The notes: generated by a model from the letters alone, not told the origin. DNA of 64,000 nt from a bacterium (GCA_021832345.1 JAKBKY010000001.1:582385-646384), one strand, 5' to 3'. Shown: positions 35,781 through 45,156, counted from the stretch's first letter. Numbers and translations are program-made.

Positions 35781-37694
35781 ATGCGTTCAACGATGAACCT
35801 CCCTATCTCTCTGCGCCTCACCGGTCGCCGTGTCGTCGTCGTCGGCGGCGGTGAGGTCGCCTTGCGCAAGGTCGGCGCGCTGCTGGACGCCCGGGCGTGC
35901 CTCCGTTTAGTCGCGCCCACCATCGGGCCGGCGCTTCGGGCACTCCTGCTGCAGAGTGATGCCGAGTTGCGGGAGCGAGCCTATGAACTCGCAGACCTCG
36001 ATGGTGCTTTCTTGGTGATCGTCGCGACGAATGTCGAAGAGGTCAATGCGCGCGTGAGCGCCGATGCGCGTGCGGCGGGTATCTTGCTGATCGATGCGAG
36101 CGATGCGCAACGCGGGGATGCCGCGATGTTGGCGTTGCATCGAGACGGCGACTTTACGCTGGCCGTCGATACCAACGGCGCTCCCGCCTTTGCTGCGCGC
36201 GTCCTGCGTGATCTGCGCCCGCTTCTGGCGCAACCCTACGGTGCGGCGCTGGGCGTCTATGCCAAGATGCGCACGTATGCCAAGGCCACGCTCGATAACA
36301 CCGAGCGTGCGGCGGTGCTGCGCACGCTCGCGGCGCTGCCGATCGACGAACTGAGCGCGATGGATTTCGGAGAGGCCGAACACGCTGTGGACGCAGCCGT
36401 CTCCGAGCTGCGCGCCGAGCTGCCGGTCATGACGCGGCGCGTCGTCTGCGCGACGCGTGGAAGTGCTCTGGCGCTGACACAGAGTCGCACGGTGGCCGCC
36501 GTGTTAGCTCAGCACGGTCTTCTGACGACGCTCTTAGAGGTGCGCACCACCGGCGATCGCGTCCAGGACCGTCCCCTCGCTTCGATCGGGAGCCAGAACG
36601 TCTTCGTGACCGAACTGGAGTTGGCGCTTCGCGAGGGGCGTGCCGATTATGCCGTTCATTCATGCAAGGACCTCCCAAGCGATCTGCCGGCCGACATGCA
36701 GATCGCCGCTATCTGCGCACGGCATGATCCGCGCGATGTTTACTGCAGCGAGCGCTACTCCCGCTTTGAGGAGCTTCCGGCGGGCGCGCGTGTCGGCACC
36801 TCAAGCCCGCGACGCGTGGCGCAGTTGCGAGCCTTGCGTGCAGATCTGCAGTATCTCGACCTGCGGGGAAACGTCGATACCCGGTTGCGGAAGCTGCGGC
36901 GGGGCGAGTACGACGCGATCGTTCTGGCCGCTGCGGGGCTCGCCCGCTTACGCCTGCGCGCGACCTACGTCGAGCCATTCGCCGTCGACCAACTCGTGCC
37001 GGCGGTCGGCCAGGGCGCGCTGGCCCTGGAAGTCCGCTCCGAAGACGCGGATCTCGCCGCGCGGCTACGCGACGCCGCAAGCGATCCCGGGACCGAACGG
37101 TGCGTTCGCGCCGAACGAGCGGCGCTGCGCCGCCTGCGGGCCGGCTGCAACGCGCCCATCGGCATCTATGCCTGTCTCGACGAGGAGGGCATGCGTATCA
37201 CCGGTGTCCTAGCGGTCCCGCAGGGGCCAACCGAGCGCGCCGAACTCTGCGCTGCCGTCGCCTCGCAGGAGCAAGCCGAAGCCCTCGGTACGCAGCTTGG
37301 GGCGCTGCTGGCCGGCCGGCTTCCGCTCTTCGGCCGGCGACTGGCCCTGGCGCGTTCGCAGGAGCGCCCAAGCCGCATCGCGGGAGCGCTGCGGGCCCTT
37401 GGGGCGGAGGTGCTTGAACTCACGCAAGCAGCGACCTCGCCCTTGCCCGGCGAACCACTGCCGGAGATGCTGCTCTTCCCCTCCAGCGGCTCGGTCGCGG
37501 CCGTCGAACCCTATCTCGCCCATCTGCGGTCGGTCTGCGCGCGCCCGCTCATCGGCGCAATGGGTCCGCGCACCGCCGAGGCCGCCGCCCAGGCCGGCTT
37601 TGCGCCCGACCTGGTCGCAACCCAGGCCTCCAACGAAGCGTTCGTGCAGGCGGTGCACCTGCATATGCTTCTCCGCCCGCCCTCATCGAGATGA
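35781..37694 (+). CDS. hemC: Fusion: precorrin-2 dehydrogenase + porphobilinogen deaminase + partial HemD domain
   Basis: The 637-residue chain contains three modules. Residues 1-210 resemble the CysG N-terminal/SirC dehydrogenase, with an NAD site VVVVGGGEVALRKVGALL. Residues 215-515 are HemC, with RGSALALTQSRTVAA, VHSCKDLPSDLP, TSSPRRVAQLRALR and RAGCNAPIG, the cysteine that holds the dipyrromethane cofactor. Residues 520-637 look like one of the two HemD lobes (RRLALARSQERPSRIAGALRALG, LLFPSSGSVAAV, AMGPRTAEAAAQAG). A full HemD exists downstream, so the partial lobe may be structural. It starts the tetrapyrrole operon and overlaps hemB by four bases. Confidence 0.9.
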   Translation: MRSTMNLPISLRLTGRRVVVVGGGEVALRKVGALLDARACLRLVAPTIGPALRALLLQSDAELRERAYELADLDGAFLVIVATNVEEVNARVSADARAAGILLIDASDAQRGDAAMLALHRDGDFTLAVDTNGAPAFAARVLRDLRPLLAQPYGAALGVYAKMRTYAKATLDNTERAAVLRTLAALPIDELSAMDFGEAEHAVDAAVSELRAELPVMTRRVVCATRGSALALTQSRTVAAVLAQHGLLTTLLEVRTTGDRVQDRPLASIGSQNVFVTELELALREGRADYAVHSCKDLPSDLPADMQIAAICARHDPRDVYCSERYSRFEELPAGARVGTSSPRRVAQLRALRADLQYLDLRGNVDTRLRKLRRGEYDAIVLAAAGLARLRLRATYVEPFAVDQLVPAVGQGALALEVRSEDADLAARLRDAASDPGTERCVRAERAALRRLRAGCNAPIGIYACLDEEGMRITGVLAVPQGPTERAELCAAVASQEQAEALGTQLGALLAGRLPLFGRRLALARSQERPSRIAGALRALGAEVLELTQAATSPLPGEPLPEMLLFPSSGSVAAVEPYLAHLRSVCARPLIGAMGPRTAEAAAQAGFAPDLVATQASNEAFVQAVHLHMLLRPPSSR

Positions 37695-38671
37695 TCCACC
37701 GCCCGCGAAGATTGCGTCGTACCCCAGCGTTGCGGGCGCTGGTGCGCGAGCATGCCGTGCGGCTGGATTCGTTGGTCCAACCGATCTTTGTGGTGGAGCG
37801 CTCGCAAGATGCCGGCCCCATCTCCTCGATGCCGGGCATCGAGCGATTCACCGTCGATGGGGCACTTGCGCACGCGCGCGAACTGGCACGGCTCGGGCTA
37901 CGCAGCGTCCTGCTCTTCGGCATTCCCGCGAACAAGGATGCGCGCGGCTCGGCCGCCGCCGATCCAAACGGGCCCGTGGTGCGCGCGATCCGCGCCATCA
38001 AAGACGAGTTGCCCGAGATGCTCCTGATCGCCGACGTCTGTAACTGCGAGTATACCGATCACGGCCACTGCGGCATCGTGGACGAGCGCGGCGACGTGGA
38101 CAACGATGCGACGCTGACGCTCCTCGTGCAAGCTGCGCTCGCGTACGCGCAAGCCGGCGTCGACGTCGTGGCTCCCTCCGACATGATGGATGGGCGCGTC
38201 GAGGCGATTCGCCGTGCGCTCGACGCACAGGGCTTGCACCATATCGCGATCATGGCGTACAGCGCGAAGTATGCCTCGGCCTTCTACGGCCCGTTCCGCG
38301 AGGCCGCCGGATCGTCGCCGCGTTTCGGGGATCGCCGCACCTATCAGATGGACCCTGCAAATGCGCGCGAAGCGATCCGCGAGATCGACCTCGATATCGC
38401 ACAGGGCGCCGACATGGTGATAATCAAGCCCGGCCTTGCCTACTTGGACCTGGTACGCGCCGCACGAGATACCTTCGATGTCCCGATTGCCGTCTACAAC
38501 GTCAGCGGTGAGTACTCCATGTTGATGGCGGCTTTTGCTAACGGCTGGCTGGAACGCGATCGTACCATCGATGAAACGCTGCTCGCTTTCGTGCGTGCGG
38601 GTGCCGACATCATCATCACCTACTTCGCAAAGGAGTATGCGCAACGCTATGCCGCCGCTGGACGCCCCTAA
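37691..38671 (+). CDS. hemB: Delta-aminolevulinic acid dehydratase (porphobilinogen synthase)
   Basis: HemB joins two aminolevulinates into porphobilinogen. The 326-residue TIM barrel has the zinc-site cysteines in DVCNCEYTDHGHCG, marking a zinc-dependent form. The two Schiff-base lysines are visible in MAYSAKYASAFYGPFR and IIKPGLAYLD. The C-terminal VSGEYSMLMAAF is conserved. It overlaps the HemC fusion by four bases and the MobA-like gene by 23 bases. Confidence 0.97.
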   Translation: MIHRPRRLRRTPALRALVREHAVRLDSLVQPIFVVERSQDAGPISSMPGIERFTVDGALAHARELARLGLRSVLLFGIPANKDARGSAAADPNGPVVRAIRAIKDELPEMLLIADVCNCEYTDHGHCGIVDERGDVDNDATLTLLVQAALAYAQAGVDVVAPSDMMDGRVEAIRRALDAQGLHHIAIMAYSAKYASAFYGPFREAAGSSPRFGDRRTYQMDPANAREAIREIDLDIAQGADMVIIKPGLAYLDLVRAARDTFDVPIAVYNVSGEYSMLMAAFANGWLERDRTIDETLLAFVRAGADIIITYFAKEYAQRYAAAGRP

Positions 38672-39242
38672 ATCGTGCGATGAGGCGGTCGTGATTCTCG
38701 CCGGGGGGCAGGCTCGCCGCTTTGCGCAGAAGCTCGAACAGGCGATCGACGGCGTCCCGCTCGTCGTGCGCGTCTATCGTAACCTCCGGGGTTACCGCCC
38801 CACCTACATCTGCGCGCGCCGGAGCTTCCCGGTCGATATCGATGCGCAGCTCGATTGCCCGATGATCGTCGATGACGCGCCGGGGCGAGGTCCCCTGGTC
38901 GGCATGATCACCGCCTTCCACGCTCTCCCTCATCGGCTGGTGTATGCCGTGGCGGCCGATATGCCGCTCGTCGATGCGCAGCTTCTTACCGAACTCTCTG
39001 CAGGGATGCGCGACGGGGATGAAGCGGTGATCCCCGAGCACGACGGCCGGATCGAGCCGCTCCCCGCGCTCTACGACCGGCGCGCGTTCTTGCGCCATGC
39101 GAGAAGCGCTCGGGACGGGTCGATCATCGCGGTGATCGCCGCGTTGCGCGCTCGCCGCTTGCCGATGAGCGGCGAACGCTTCCTCAATATCAACACGTCC
39201 GAGGATCTGGCTCGTGCCGGGAAGCCGGTGGGCCGGCCATGA
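38649..39242 (+). CDS. MobA-like nucleotidyltransferase (molybdenum cofactor guanylyltransferase)
   Basis: The 197-residue product has a nucleotidyltransferase fold. The N-terminal loop reads ILAGGQARRFAQKLEQ, a slightly altered form of the LAGGxSxRMG..K signature, and the metal site is AVAADMPLVDAQLL. ALYDRRAFL and FLNINTSEDL are typical of MobA. MobA adds GMP to molybdopterin; the molybdenum formate dehydrogenase at 48.5 kb would need it. It lies oddly inside the heme operon, overlapping hemB and, by ATGA, hemL. Confidence 0.8.
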   Translation: MPPLDAPKSCDEAVVILAGGQARRFAQKLEQAIDGVPLVVRVYRNLRGYRPTYICARRSFPVDIDAQLDCPMIVDDAPGRGPLVGMITAFHALPHRLVYAVAADMPLVDAQLLTELSAGMRDGDEAVIPEHDGRIEPLPALYDRRAFLRHARSARDGSIIAVIAALRARRLPMSGERFLNINTSEDLARAGKPVGRP

Positions 39243-40540
39243 GCATCGAGCGTTCGATCTCTGCCTTCGCGCGGGCACGTACATCGATTGCCGGCGGCGT
39301 CAACTCGTCGGTGCGCGCCTTCAAGGCGGTCGGAGGCTCGCCGATCTTTATCAAGAGTGCAAACGGCGCGATGCTGCGCGATCTTGACGATCACGAGTAT
39401 ATCGACTACGTCCTCTCATGGGGCCCGTTGCTCTTTGGGCACGCCCATCCCGCCGTCGTCAAAGCCGTCTCCCAAGCCGCAACGCGTGGCACCTCCTACG
39501 GCGCTCCGACCGAGGCTGAAAGCGATCTGGCGGAGCTGATCGCCGGCATGATGCCGTCGATCGAACGCCTGCGATTCACATCGAGCGGAACGGAGGCGAC
39601 CTCGAGTGCCGTTCGTCTGGCACGCGGCGTTACCGGGCGCGAGAAAATCATTAAGTTTGCCGGGTGTTATCACGGTGCCGCAGATCCATTCCTCATCGCC
39701 GCCGGCAGCAGTGCTCTCTCATTGGGTGCGCCGAACTCTCCGGGCGTCACAGTGGGAACGGCGCGCGACACGATCGTCCTGCCCTATAACGACGCCGGCT
39801 CCGTCGAAGCGGCGTTCGATGCGCACCCCGATTCGATTGCCGCCGTCATCGTCGAGCCGTATGTCGGGAATATGGGGCTCGTCCTTCCCAAAGCCGGGTA
39901 TCTGCAGGCGTTGCGCGCGAGTTGTACGGCGCACGGCGCGTTGTTGATCTTCGATGAAGTGATGACCGGCTTTCGCGTGGCGCGCGGTGGCGTGCAAGAG
40001 ATCGAAGGCATCGTTCCCGATCTCACGACGCTCGGGAAGGTTATCGGGGGTGGGTTGCCGGTCGGAGCCTTCGGTGGGCGCCGCGATCTCATGGAACAAC
40101 TGACTCCCGACGGCCGGATCTTCCACGCCGGTACGCTCTCGGGCAACCCCGTAGCTATGGCCGCCGGTATCGCAACCTTGCGGATGATCGCCGGGGATGC
40201 AACGCTCTACGAGCGACTCGAAGTGCTCTCGCGTCTGTTGACCGACGGCCTGCATGCGGTCTTAGAAAAACATGGTGTCGCACATACCACGGCCTACGCA
40301 GGTTCGATGTTCGGCCTCTTCTTCACGGAAGAACCCGTGAGCGACCTGGCCGGTGCGATGACCTGCGATACGGCTTTTTACGCAAAATACTTCCATGCCA
40401 TGCTCGACCGCGGAGTGTACCTCGCGCCCTCGCAGTTCGAAGCGGGTTTCGTTTCGACGGCGCATACGATCCGCGACATCGAGCGCACGCTTGCTGCCGC
40501 TGACGAGGCGCTCGAGGAGATTGTGTGCGCCAAGCCATGA
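39239..40540 (+). CDS. hemL: Glutamate-1-semialdehyde 2,1-aminomutase
   Basis: HemL, a PLP enzyme, forms aminolevulinate from glutamate-1-semialdehyde in the C5 pathway, using the product of HemA encoded downstream. The 433-residue protein shows PGGVNSSVRAF-like residues at the N-terminus (AGGVNSSVRAFKAVGG), SSGTEATSSAVRLARG, the phosphate-contacting KFAGCYHGAADPFL, FDEVMTGFRVARGG, and the Schiff-base lysine in TTLGKVIGGGLPVGAFGG. Length is standard. It overlaps its neighbours on both sides by four bases. Confidence 0.97.
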   Translation: MSIERSISAFARARTSIAGGVNSSVRAFKAVGGSPIFIKSANGAMLRDLDDHEYIDYVLSWGPLLFGHAHPAVVKAVSQAATRGTSYGAPTEAESDLAELIAGMMPSIERLRFTSSGTEATSSAVRLARGVTGREKIIKFAGCYHGAADPFLIAAGSSALSLGAPNSPGVTVGTARDTIVLPYNDAGSVEAAFDAHPDSIAAVIVEPYVGNMGLVLPKAGYLQALRASCTAHGALLIFDEVMTGFRVARGGVQEIEGIVPDLTTLGKVIGGGLPVGAFGGRRDLMEQLTPDGRIFHAGTLSGNPVAMAAGIATLRMIAGDATLYERLEVLSRLLTDGLHAVLEKHGVAHTTAYAGSMFGLFFTEEPVSDLAGAMTCDTAFYAKYFHAMLDRGVYLAPSQFEAGFVSTAHTIRDIERTLAAADEALEEIVCAKP

Positions 40541-41226
40541 TCGATCCGACGCCGCAGAGAGACCCCATTCCCATTGCCGATGCCCTCCCTGCGCGTGCGA
40601 TATTCCATGAGCTCTCGATTCCGCGGCTCTATGCCTACCACCGTGCCTTGGCAGGCGCACAGGCGGAGGGCAAGAGGACCGTCACCTCGCATGCGCTGGC
40701 CGAGCTCTTGGACCATACGATCTCCAGTGCTCAGATTCGCAAGGATCTCTGTGCCCTTGGGCCGCTGGGGCGGCGCGGGCGCGGCTATGCGATAAATCCG
40801 CTTGTCGAACAGCTCGCACTCGTCTTAGGATTAGGCCATGACTGGCGGATTGCCATCGTCGGCTTCGGCTTCCTCGGCCATGCCTTCGCCACGTTCATTA
40901 CAGCCCGGGAACGTCGTTTTGAGGTGGTTGCGATCTTCGATCAGGCGCCCTCCGTCATCGGCCAAGAGTGGCAAGGCATGACCGTCTCCGACAGCGCTCA
41001 GCTTGATCGGGTGGTCGCGCAGCGCGGTTGCAACATCGGCGTGATTGCCGTTCCGGCGCCGGTCGCACCGGCGATTGCCCAGCGCCTCGTGAATGCGGGT
41101 GTCCAGGCGATCCTCAACTTTGCACCGACGCCGCTCCACCTACGCACGCCCGTGATGGTGCGCAACATCGATCTCGCCGGCGAGCTGACGATCCTGACGC
41201 ATCATTTGAGTTGCGAGGCGCGTTAG
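40537..41226 (+). CDS. rex: Redox-sensing transcriptional repressor Rex
   Basis: Rex senses the NADH/NAD ratio and represses respiratory and fermentative genes when NADH is low. From ATG 40537 the 229-residue protein has an N-terminal winged helix (IPRLYAYHRALAG, then TSHALAELLDHTISSAQIRKDLCALGPLGRRGRGY) and a Rossmann domain (IAIVGFGFLGHAF; VIAVPAPVAPAIAQRLVNAGVQAILNFAP). The C-terminal domain-swap helix follows. Being between hemL and hemA suggests that heme synthesis is tied to redox state, possibly with self-regulation. Confidence 0.95.
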   Translation: MIDPTPQRDPIPIADALPARAIFHELSIPRLYAYHRALAGAQAEGKRTVTSHALAELLDHTISSAQIRKDLCALGPLGRRGRGYAINPLVEQLALVLGLGHDWRIAIVGFGFLGHAFATFITARERRFEVVAIFDQAPSVIGQEWQGMTVSDSAQLDRVVAQRGCNIGVIAVPAPVAPAIAQRLVNAGVQAILNFAPTPLHLRTPVMVRNIDLAGELTILTHHLSCEAR

Positions 41227-41229
41227 CTG

Positions 41230-42525
41230 ATGCCGATCCTGTGTTTGGGCCTCTCGCATCACACAGCGCCGGTCGACGTGCGCGAGCGCCATGCATTCCC
41301 TGCCGAACGCATGGGTGAAGCGCTGACCGTACTGCGTACCTATGATGCCGTGCGGGAAGCGGCCATGCTGGCAACCTGCGGCCGTCTGGAGATCTATGCC
41401 GAGCTGGATGACTACGAGTTGGGCGTCGAGCAGATCAAGGCGTTCTTGACGCAGTTTCGGCACGGAGCGGTAGGTTATGATCTCGAATCGTATCTCTATA
41501 CGTTACTGGGGCGCGAAGCCATCGAACATCTCTTTCGAGTTACCACGGGACTGGACTCGATGTTGATCGGTGAAGCCGAGATCCTTGGACAGGTCAAAGA
41601 TGCCTACGTGCAAGCACATCAGGTTGGCGCTTTAGGTGCATCGCTCCACCGTTTGTTCGGCGATGCGATCAATGCAGGCAAGACCGCGCGCTCCAAAACC
41701 TGCATCGGTCAAGAATCCGCGAGCGTAGCAACCGCAGCCATCGATCTGGCGCGCGCTCGCCTCGGATCGCTGGTCGGGCGTAAGGTGCTGGTTGTCGGAG
41801 CCGGGAAGATGGGGCGCACCGCCGGCAAACGCCTCTACCACGAAGGCGTTGCAGAGCTCGTCATCATGAATCGCACCTTCGAACGAGCGCAAGCACTGGT
41901 CGATGAGATCGGCTTCGGTAAGGCACTGAGTTTGGAACACGTCTCTGTGTCACTCGTTCACGCGGACATCGTGGTTACGTCCACCGGAGCGTCATCCTTC
42001 ATGGTTTCGGTACCGATGGTGGCGGCCGCGATGGCGCAGCGTCCCCAACGGCCGCTCTTCATCATCGACATTGCGGTACCACGCGATGTCGATCCGGCCG
42101 TTGCTCAGATCGCGGATGTTAGTCTGGTCGATATCGACGGCCTTCGCGACGTCGTCGATGAACGCTTAGAAGTGCGGCGCGAAGCGATTCCACACGTTGA
42201 AGCTATCGTCGCGGAGTATGTGGCGCGCTTTAGCGAATGGTACCGTTCTCGATTGGCAGTCCCCGTGATCGCTTCGCTGACGCAGAAAGCCGATGCCATC
42301 CGTACGAGTGAGATCGAGCGGCTCTTCGCGCGTTGTCCGGATCTGAGCGAACGCGAACGCACCTTGATTGCGGGCGCCTCAATGACGATCGTCTCGCGCT
42401 TGCTGCACTCCGCCGTCGTGAAGATTCGTGATAAGGCCGTCGCCGATCGTGAAGGAGCGCTCGAAAGCACGCGTCTGCTCGAAGAACTCTTTGAGCTGCG
42501 TTCCCAAGCCGACGCACGTACGTGA
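41230..42525 (+). CDS. hemA: Glutamyl-tRNA reductase
   Basis: HemA reduces glutamyl-tRNA to glutamate-1-semialdehyde with NADPH. The 431-residue product has the catalytic N-terminal domain (GLSHHTAPVDVRERHAF; the nucleophilic cysteine in AMLATCGRLEIYAE), FRVTTGLDSMLIGEAEILGQVKDAY, the NADPH site VLVVGAGKMGRTAGKRL, and the dimerisation helix at the C-terminus. Three bases follow rex, and it overlaps the CobA-HemD gene by GTGA. Confidence 0.97.
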   Translation: MPILCLGLSHHTAPVDVRERHAFPAERMGEALTVLRTYDAVREAAMLATCGRLEIYAELDDYELGVEQIKAFLTQFRHGAVGYDLESYLYTLLGREAIEHLFRVTTGLDSMLIGEAEILGQVKDAYVQAHQVGALGASLHRLFGDAINAGKTARSKTCIGQESASVATAAIDLARARLGSLVGRKVLVVGAGKMGRTAGKRLYHEGVAELVIMNRTFERAQALVDEIGFGKALSLEHVSVSLVHADIVVTSTGASSFMVSVPMVAAAMAQRPQRPLFIIDIAVPRDVDPAVAQIADVSLVDIDGLRDVVDERLEVRREAIPHVEAIVAEYVARFSEWYRSRLAVPVIASLTQKADAIRTSEIERLFARCPDLSERERTLIAGASMTIVSRLLHSAVVKIRDKAVADREGALESTRLLEELFELRSQADART

Positions 42526-44042
42526 ACCGCCACGGCCGGGTGTCGCTGGTCGGCTCCGGTCCGGGTGATCCGGGGCTGTTGACCCTGCGGGCGGTCGACG
42601 CTCTGCGTAGCGCTGCCGTGCTGCTCTATGACGCGCTTGTCGCCGAACCGATCCTCGCTTTTGTGCCCGAGGACTGCGAGCGTATCTATGTAGGCAAACG
42701 TGGGGGCGCGCACGCCATGGCGCAGAGCGAGATCGAGTCGCTTATGATCGCCAAGGCGCGTGAGGGCAAGCGCGTGGTTCGCCTCAAGGGCGGCGATCCG
42801 TTCGTCTTCGGGCGTGGCGGAGAAGAAGCGCAGCGTCTCCATGCCGCGGGGATCGCCTTCGATGTCGTTCCCGGTATCAGCTCGGCGATTGCGGCGCCGG
42901 CCTATGCCGGGATTCCGGTCACGCATCGCGATGCAAACACGGCTTTTACCGTGGCAACGGGACACGAAGATCCCACCAAAGGGAGTTCCACCATCGATTG
43001 GCAGCGTCTGGCCGACCCGCATCGGACGCTCGTCCTGTTGATGTCGATAGGAAACCTCGGCGAGATCGCCGCGCGACTCTGCGAAGCAGGCTTGGCCGGT
43101 GCTACGCCTGTGGCCGTGGTACAAGATGGAACGCGACCCTCGCAGCGTACGGTCGTTGGAACGTTGGCGTCGATTGCCGACGACGTTGCTCGCGCAGGCG
43201 TGCGCGCTCCGGCCGTCGTCGTCGTTGGGGAGGTGGTGGCTCTGCGGCAGGAGCTGCGCTGGTTCGATGCGCTGCCGCTCTTCGGCAAGCGAGTCTTGGT
43301 CACGCGCCCGCAGCATCAAGCCGACGATTTCGCAGACGCGCTACTGGTGAACGGCGCGCAGCCGATCTGCCGCCCTACGATTGCGATTGCGCCGCCGCAC
43401 GACGTGGAGTCTTCACGCCGTGCGATCCAACGACTCTCCGAGTACGCCTGGATTGTCTTCTCATCGCGCAACGGTGTGGATGCGATGTTCGCGCAGTTGG
43501 ATGAACTCAAGCGCGATGCCCGGGCGTTCGGCGCGTGCAAGGCGGCGGCGATCGGGCCGGCCACCGCGCAGGCGTTGCACTGCCACGGCGTGCGAGCCGA
43601 TCTCGTGCCGGCTTCTTATGTGAGCGAAGAGTTGGCGCAGGCGTTGATCGCCGTCACGCAGCCGGGCGAGCGTCTTCTCGTCTATCGCGCGCAGGAGGCT
43701 CGCGATGCGTTGCCGCGTCTACTCAACGAGCACGGCCGAGAGGTCGAGGTTGTCGCCGGCTACTCCTCGGTCGTGCGCCGGCATGAAGATTTCGTCCAGC
43801 GTACGGCGGATGCCGATATTCTGACCTTTACCAGCGCCGGAACGGTCGCGGGCTTCGTCGCAAATTTCGCCGACGCGTCGAGCGCGGCAGCTGCGGCGCA
43901 GGGCAAAGTGGTGGCTTGCATCGGGCCGATCACTGCCGCCGCCGCGCGAGATGCAGGTCTGCCCGTCACCGTCGTTGCGGCCGACTATACGGTGCCCGGA
44001 TTGCTGGCTGCGCTCCAGGGCGCATGCTCATCCCCAGCATAG
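42522..44042 (+). CDS. Uroporphyrinogen III methyltransferase / synthase fusion (CobA-HemD)
   Basis: The 506-residue fusion starts at GTG 42522. Residues 1-250 are the SAM methyltransferase CobA/SUMT: VSLVGSGPGDPGLLTLRAV, the conserved VRLKGGDPFVFGRGGEE and VVPGISSAIAAPAYAGIPVTHRD. Residues 255-506 are uroporphyrinogen III synthase HemD with both lobes (KRVLVTRPQHQADDFADAL; WIVFSSRNGVDAMF; AAIGPATAQAL; ADILTFTSAGTVAGFVANF). It makes uroporphyrinogen III and starts the siroheme/corrin branch, which with the dehydrogenase module upstream would give sirohydrochlorin after ferrochelation elsewhere. Confidence 0.95.
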   Translation: MNRHGRVSLVGSGPGDPGLLTLRAVDALRSAAVLLYDALVAEPILAFVPEDCERIYVGKRGGAHAMAQSEIESLMIAKAREGKRVVRLKGGDPFVFGRGGEEAQRLHAAGIAFDVVPGISSAIAAPAYAGIPVTHRDANTAFTVATGHEDPTKGSSTIDWQRLADPHRTLVLLMSIGNLGEIAARLCEAGLAGATPVAVVQDGTRPSQRTVVGTLASIADDVARAGVRAPAVVVVGEVVALRQELRWFDALPLFGKRVLVTRPQHQADDFADALLVNGAQPICRPTIAIAPPHDVESSRRAIQRLSEYAWIVFSSRNGVDAMFAQLDELKRDARAFGACKAAAIGPATAQALHCHGVRADLVPASYVSEELAQALIAVTQPGERLLVYRAQEARDALPRLLNEHGREVEVVAGYSSVVRRHEDFVQRTADADILTFTSAGTVAGFVANFADASSAAAAAQGKVVACIGPITAAAARDAGLPVTVVAADYTVPGLLAALQGACSSPA

Positions 44043-44809
44043 GCAGTATTGCGCTTGGGGCGTTGCTCGCCGTGTGCATCGCGCTGCCGGCATGGCGTGC
44101 GAAGGTGCTCACGGCCGGCGGTGCCGGCGCTGCGGTGCTGGTCGGCGCCACGACGTGGGGCGTCGGCGGCTGGCCTGCGGCGTTGGTGCTCTTCGCCTTC
44201 TTTCTTCCGTCAACGCTGCTCTCGCGCTTGGGTCGTGCGCGCAAACAGGGGTTGGTCGATGCCGGCAAACTCGGTCCTCGCGACGGCCGCCAAGTGCTGG
44301 CCAACGGTGGCGTTGCGTCGCTCTGCGTGCTCGCATCCATCCATTTCGGTGCGCCTCTCGCGGCAGCGTTTGCAGGCGCCTATGCGGCGGCATCGGCCGA
44401 CACGTGGGCAACCGAGATCGGGACGCTGGTGCGTGGGTTGCCGCGTTCGATCCTCACCTTTGCACCGTTGCCCACCGGCCTTTCGGGCGGCGTGACCTGG
44501 CAGGGCACGCTTGCACAGGCGGGCGGTGCGGTGTGCGTCGCGTTGGTCGCGGGGGGCGTCCACGTCGCACCGGTGTGGCCGGTCGCGCTCGGTGGCTTCG
44601 CCGGTGCGCTGGCGGATTCGGTTCTCGGGGCGAGCCTTCAGGAACGGCGTTGGTGCGACCCCTGCGGGCGAGTGTGCGAAACGAACCCGCATGCGTGCGG
44701 TGCGCCCACACGGCTGCAGCGCGGCTATGCCTGGATGAATAATGATGCCGTCAACTGGAGCGCGACGATCGTTGGGGCGCTGGTCGCGGGTGCGTTGGTT
44801 GCGCTATAA
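44024..44809 (+). CDS. DUF92 family membrane protein
   Basis: The 261-residue protein has six or seven membrane helices. The DUF92 hallmarks are the LLSRLGRARKQGLVDAGKLGPRDGRQVLANGG segment between helices (only its first half need match), the ASADTWATEIGTL motif, and a C-terminal GALADSVLGASLQERRWC followed by a cysteine cluster (CDPCGRVCETNPHAC). Plant homologues (VTE6) phosphorylate phytyl phosphate, but the bacterial function is unknown. ATG 44024 overlaps the previous gene by 19 bases; it closes the tetrapyrrole operon. Confidence 0.88.
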   Translation: MLIPSIGSIALGALLAVCIALPAWRAKVLTAGGAGAAVLVGATTWGVGGWPAALVLFAFFLPSTLLSRLGRARKQGLVDAGKLGPRDGRQVLANGGVASLCVLASIHFGAPLAAAFAGAYAAASADTWATEIGTLVRGLPRSILTFAPLPTGLSGGVTWQGTLAQAGGAVCVALVAGGVHVAPVWPVALGGFAGALADSVLGASLQERRWCDPCGRVCETNPHACGAPTRLQRGYAWMNNDAVNWSATIVGALVAGALVAL

Positions 44810-44822
44810 AGGCGAGGCGCCC

Positions 44823-45086
44823 TTAGGCGGGCGTCACGGTGCGGCCGTACCGCTGCTCGATGTAGGCGATGATCGCATCGTCGTCGTCGGCAATGACGAC
44901 GACGCCGTCCACCAGGGTCGGGATGCCGGTTTGGCCGGAGACCGCCTTGACGCTATGGCGTTGCGAGTGGCTCCGCGGCACGTCGACGGAGGTGTAGGCT
45001 AATCGCAGTTCGGCCATCTTGTCGCGTACGCGTCGGCAATAGGGACACCACTTAGCTTCGTAGAGGACGATATCCGTGGGGTTCAT
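44823..45086 (-). CDS. Glutaredoxin-like protein
   Basis: The 87-residue protein is a glutaredoxin fold with the dithiol motif WCPYC near residues 13-17, a TGIPTLVDG cis-proline segment and a C-terminal acidic helix (DDDDAIIAYIEQRYG). It resembles NrdH/Grx-like reductases with the IPT loop. It would reduce disulfides or act on mycoredoxin-like substrates in the cytoplasm. It lies downstream of arginase on the same strand, with inverted-repeat element copy 3 between them. Confidence 0.9.
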   Translation of the reverse strand: MNPTDIVLYEAKWCPYCRRVRDKMAELRLAYTSVDVPRSHSQRHSVKAVSGQTGIPTLVDGVVVIADDDDAIIAYIEQRYGRTVTPA

Positions 45087-45156
45087 CTCGTATCTTGCCT
45101 AACGCGTCATGTCGCAAGGATGGTTGCATCGCGTCGCGCCTGCAGCGGTTGAGTTC

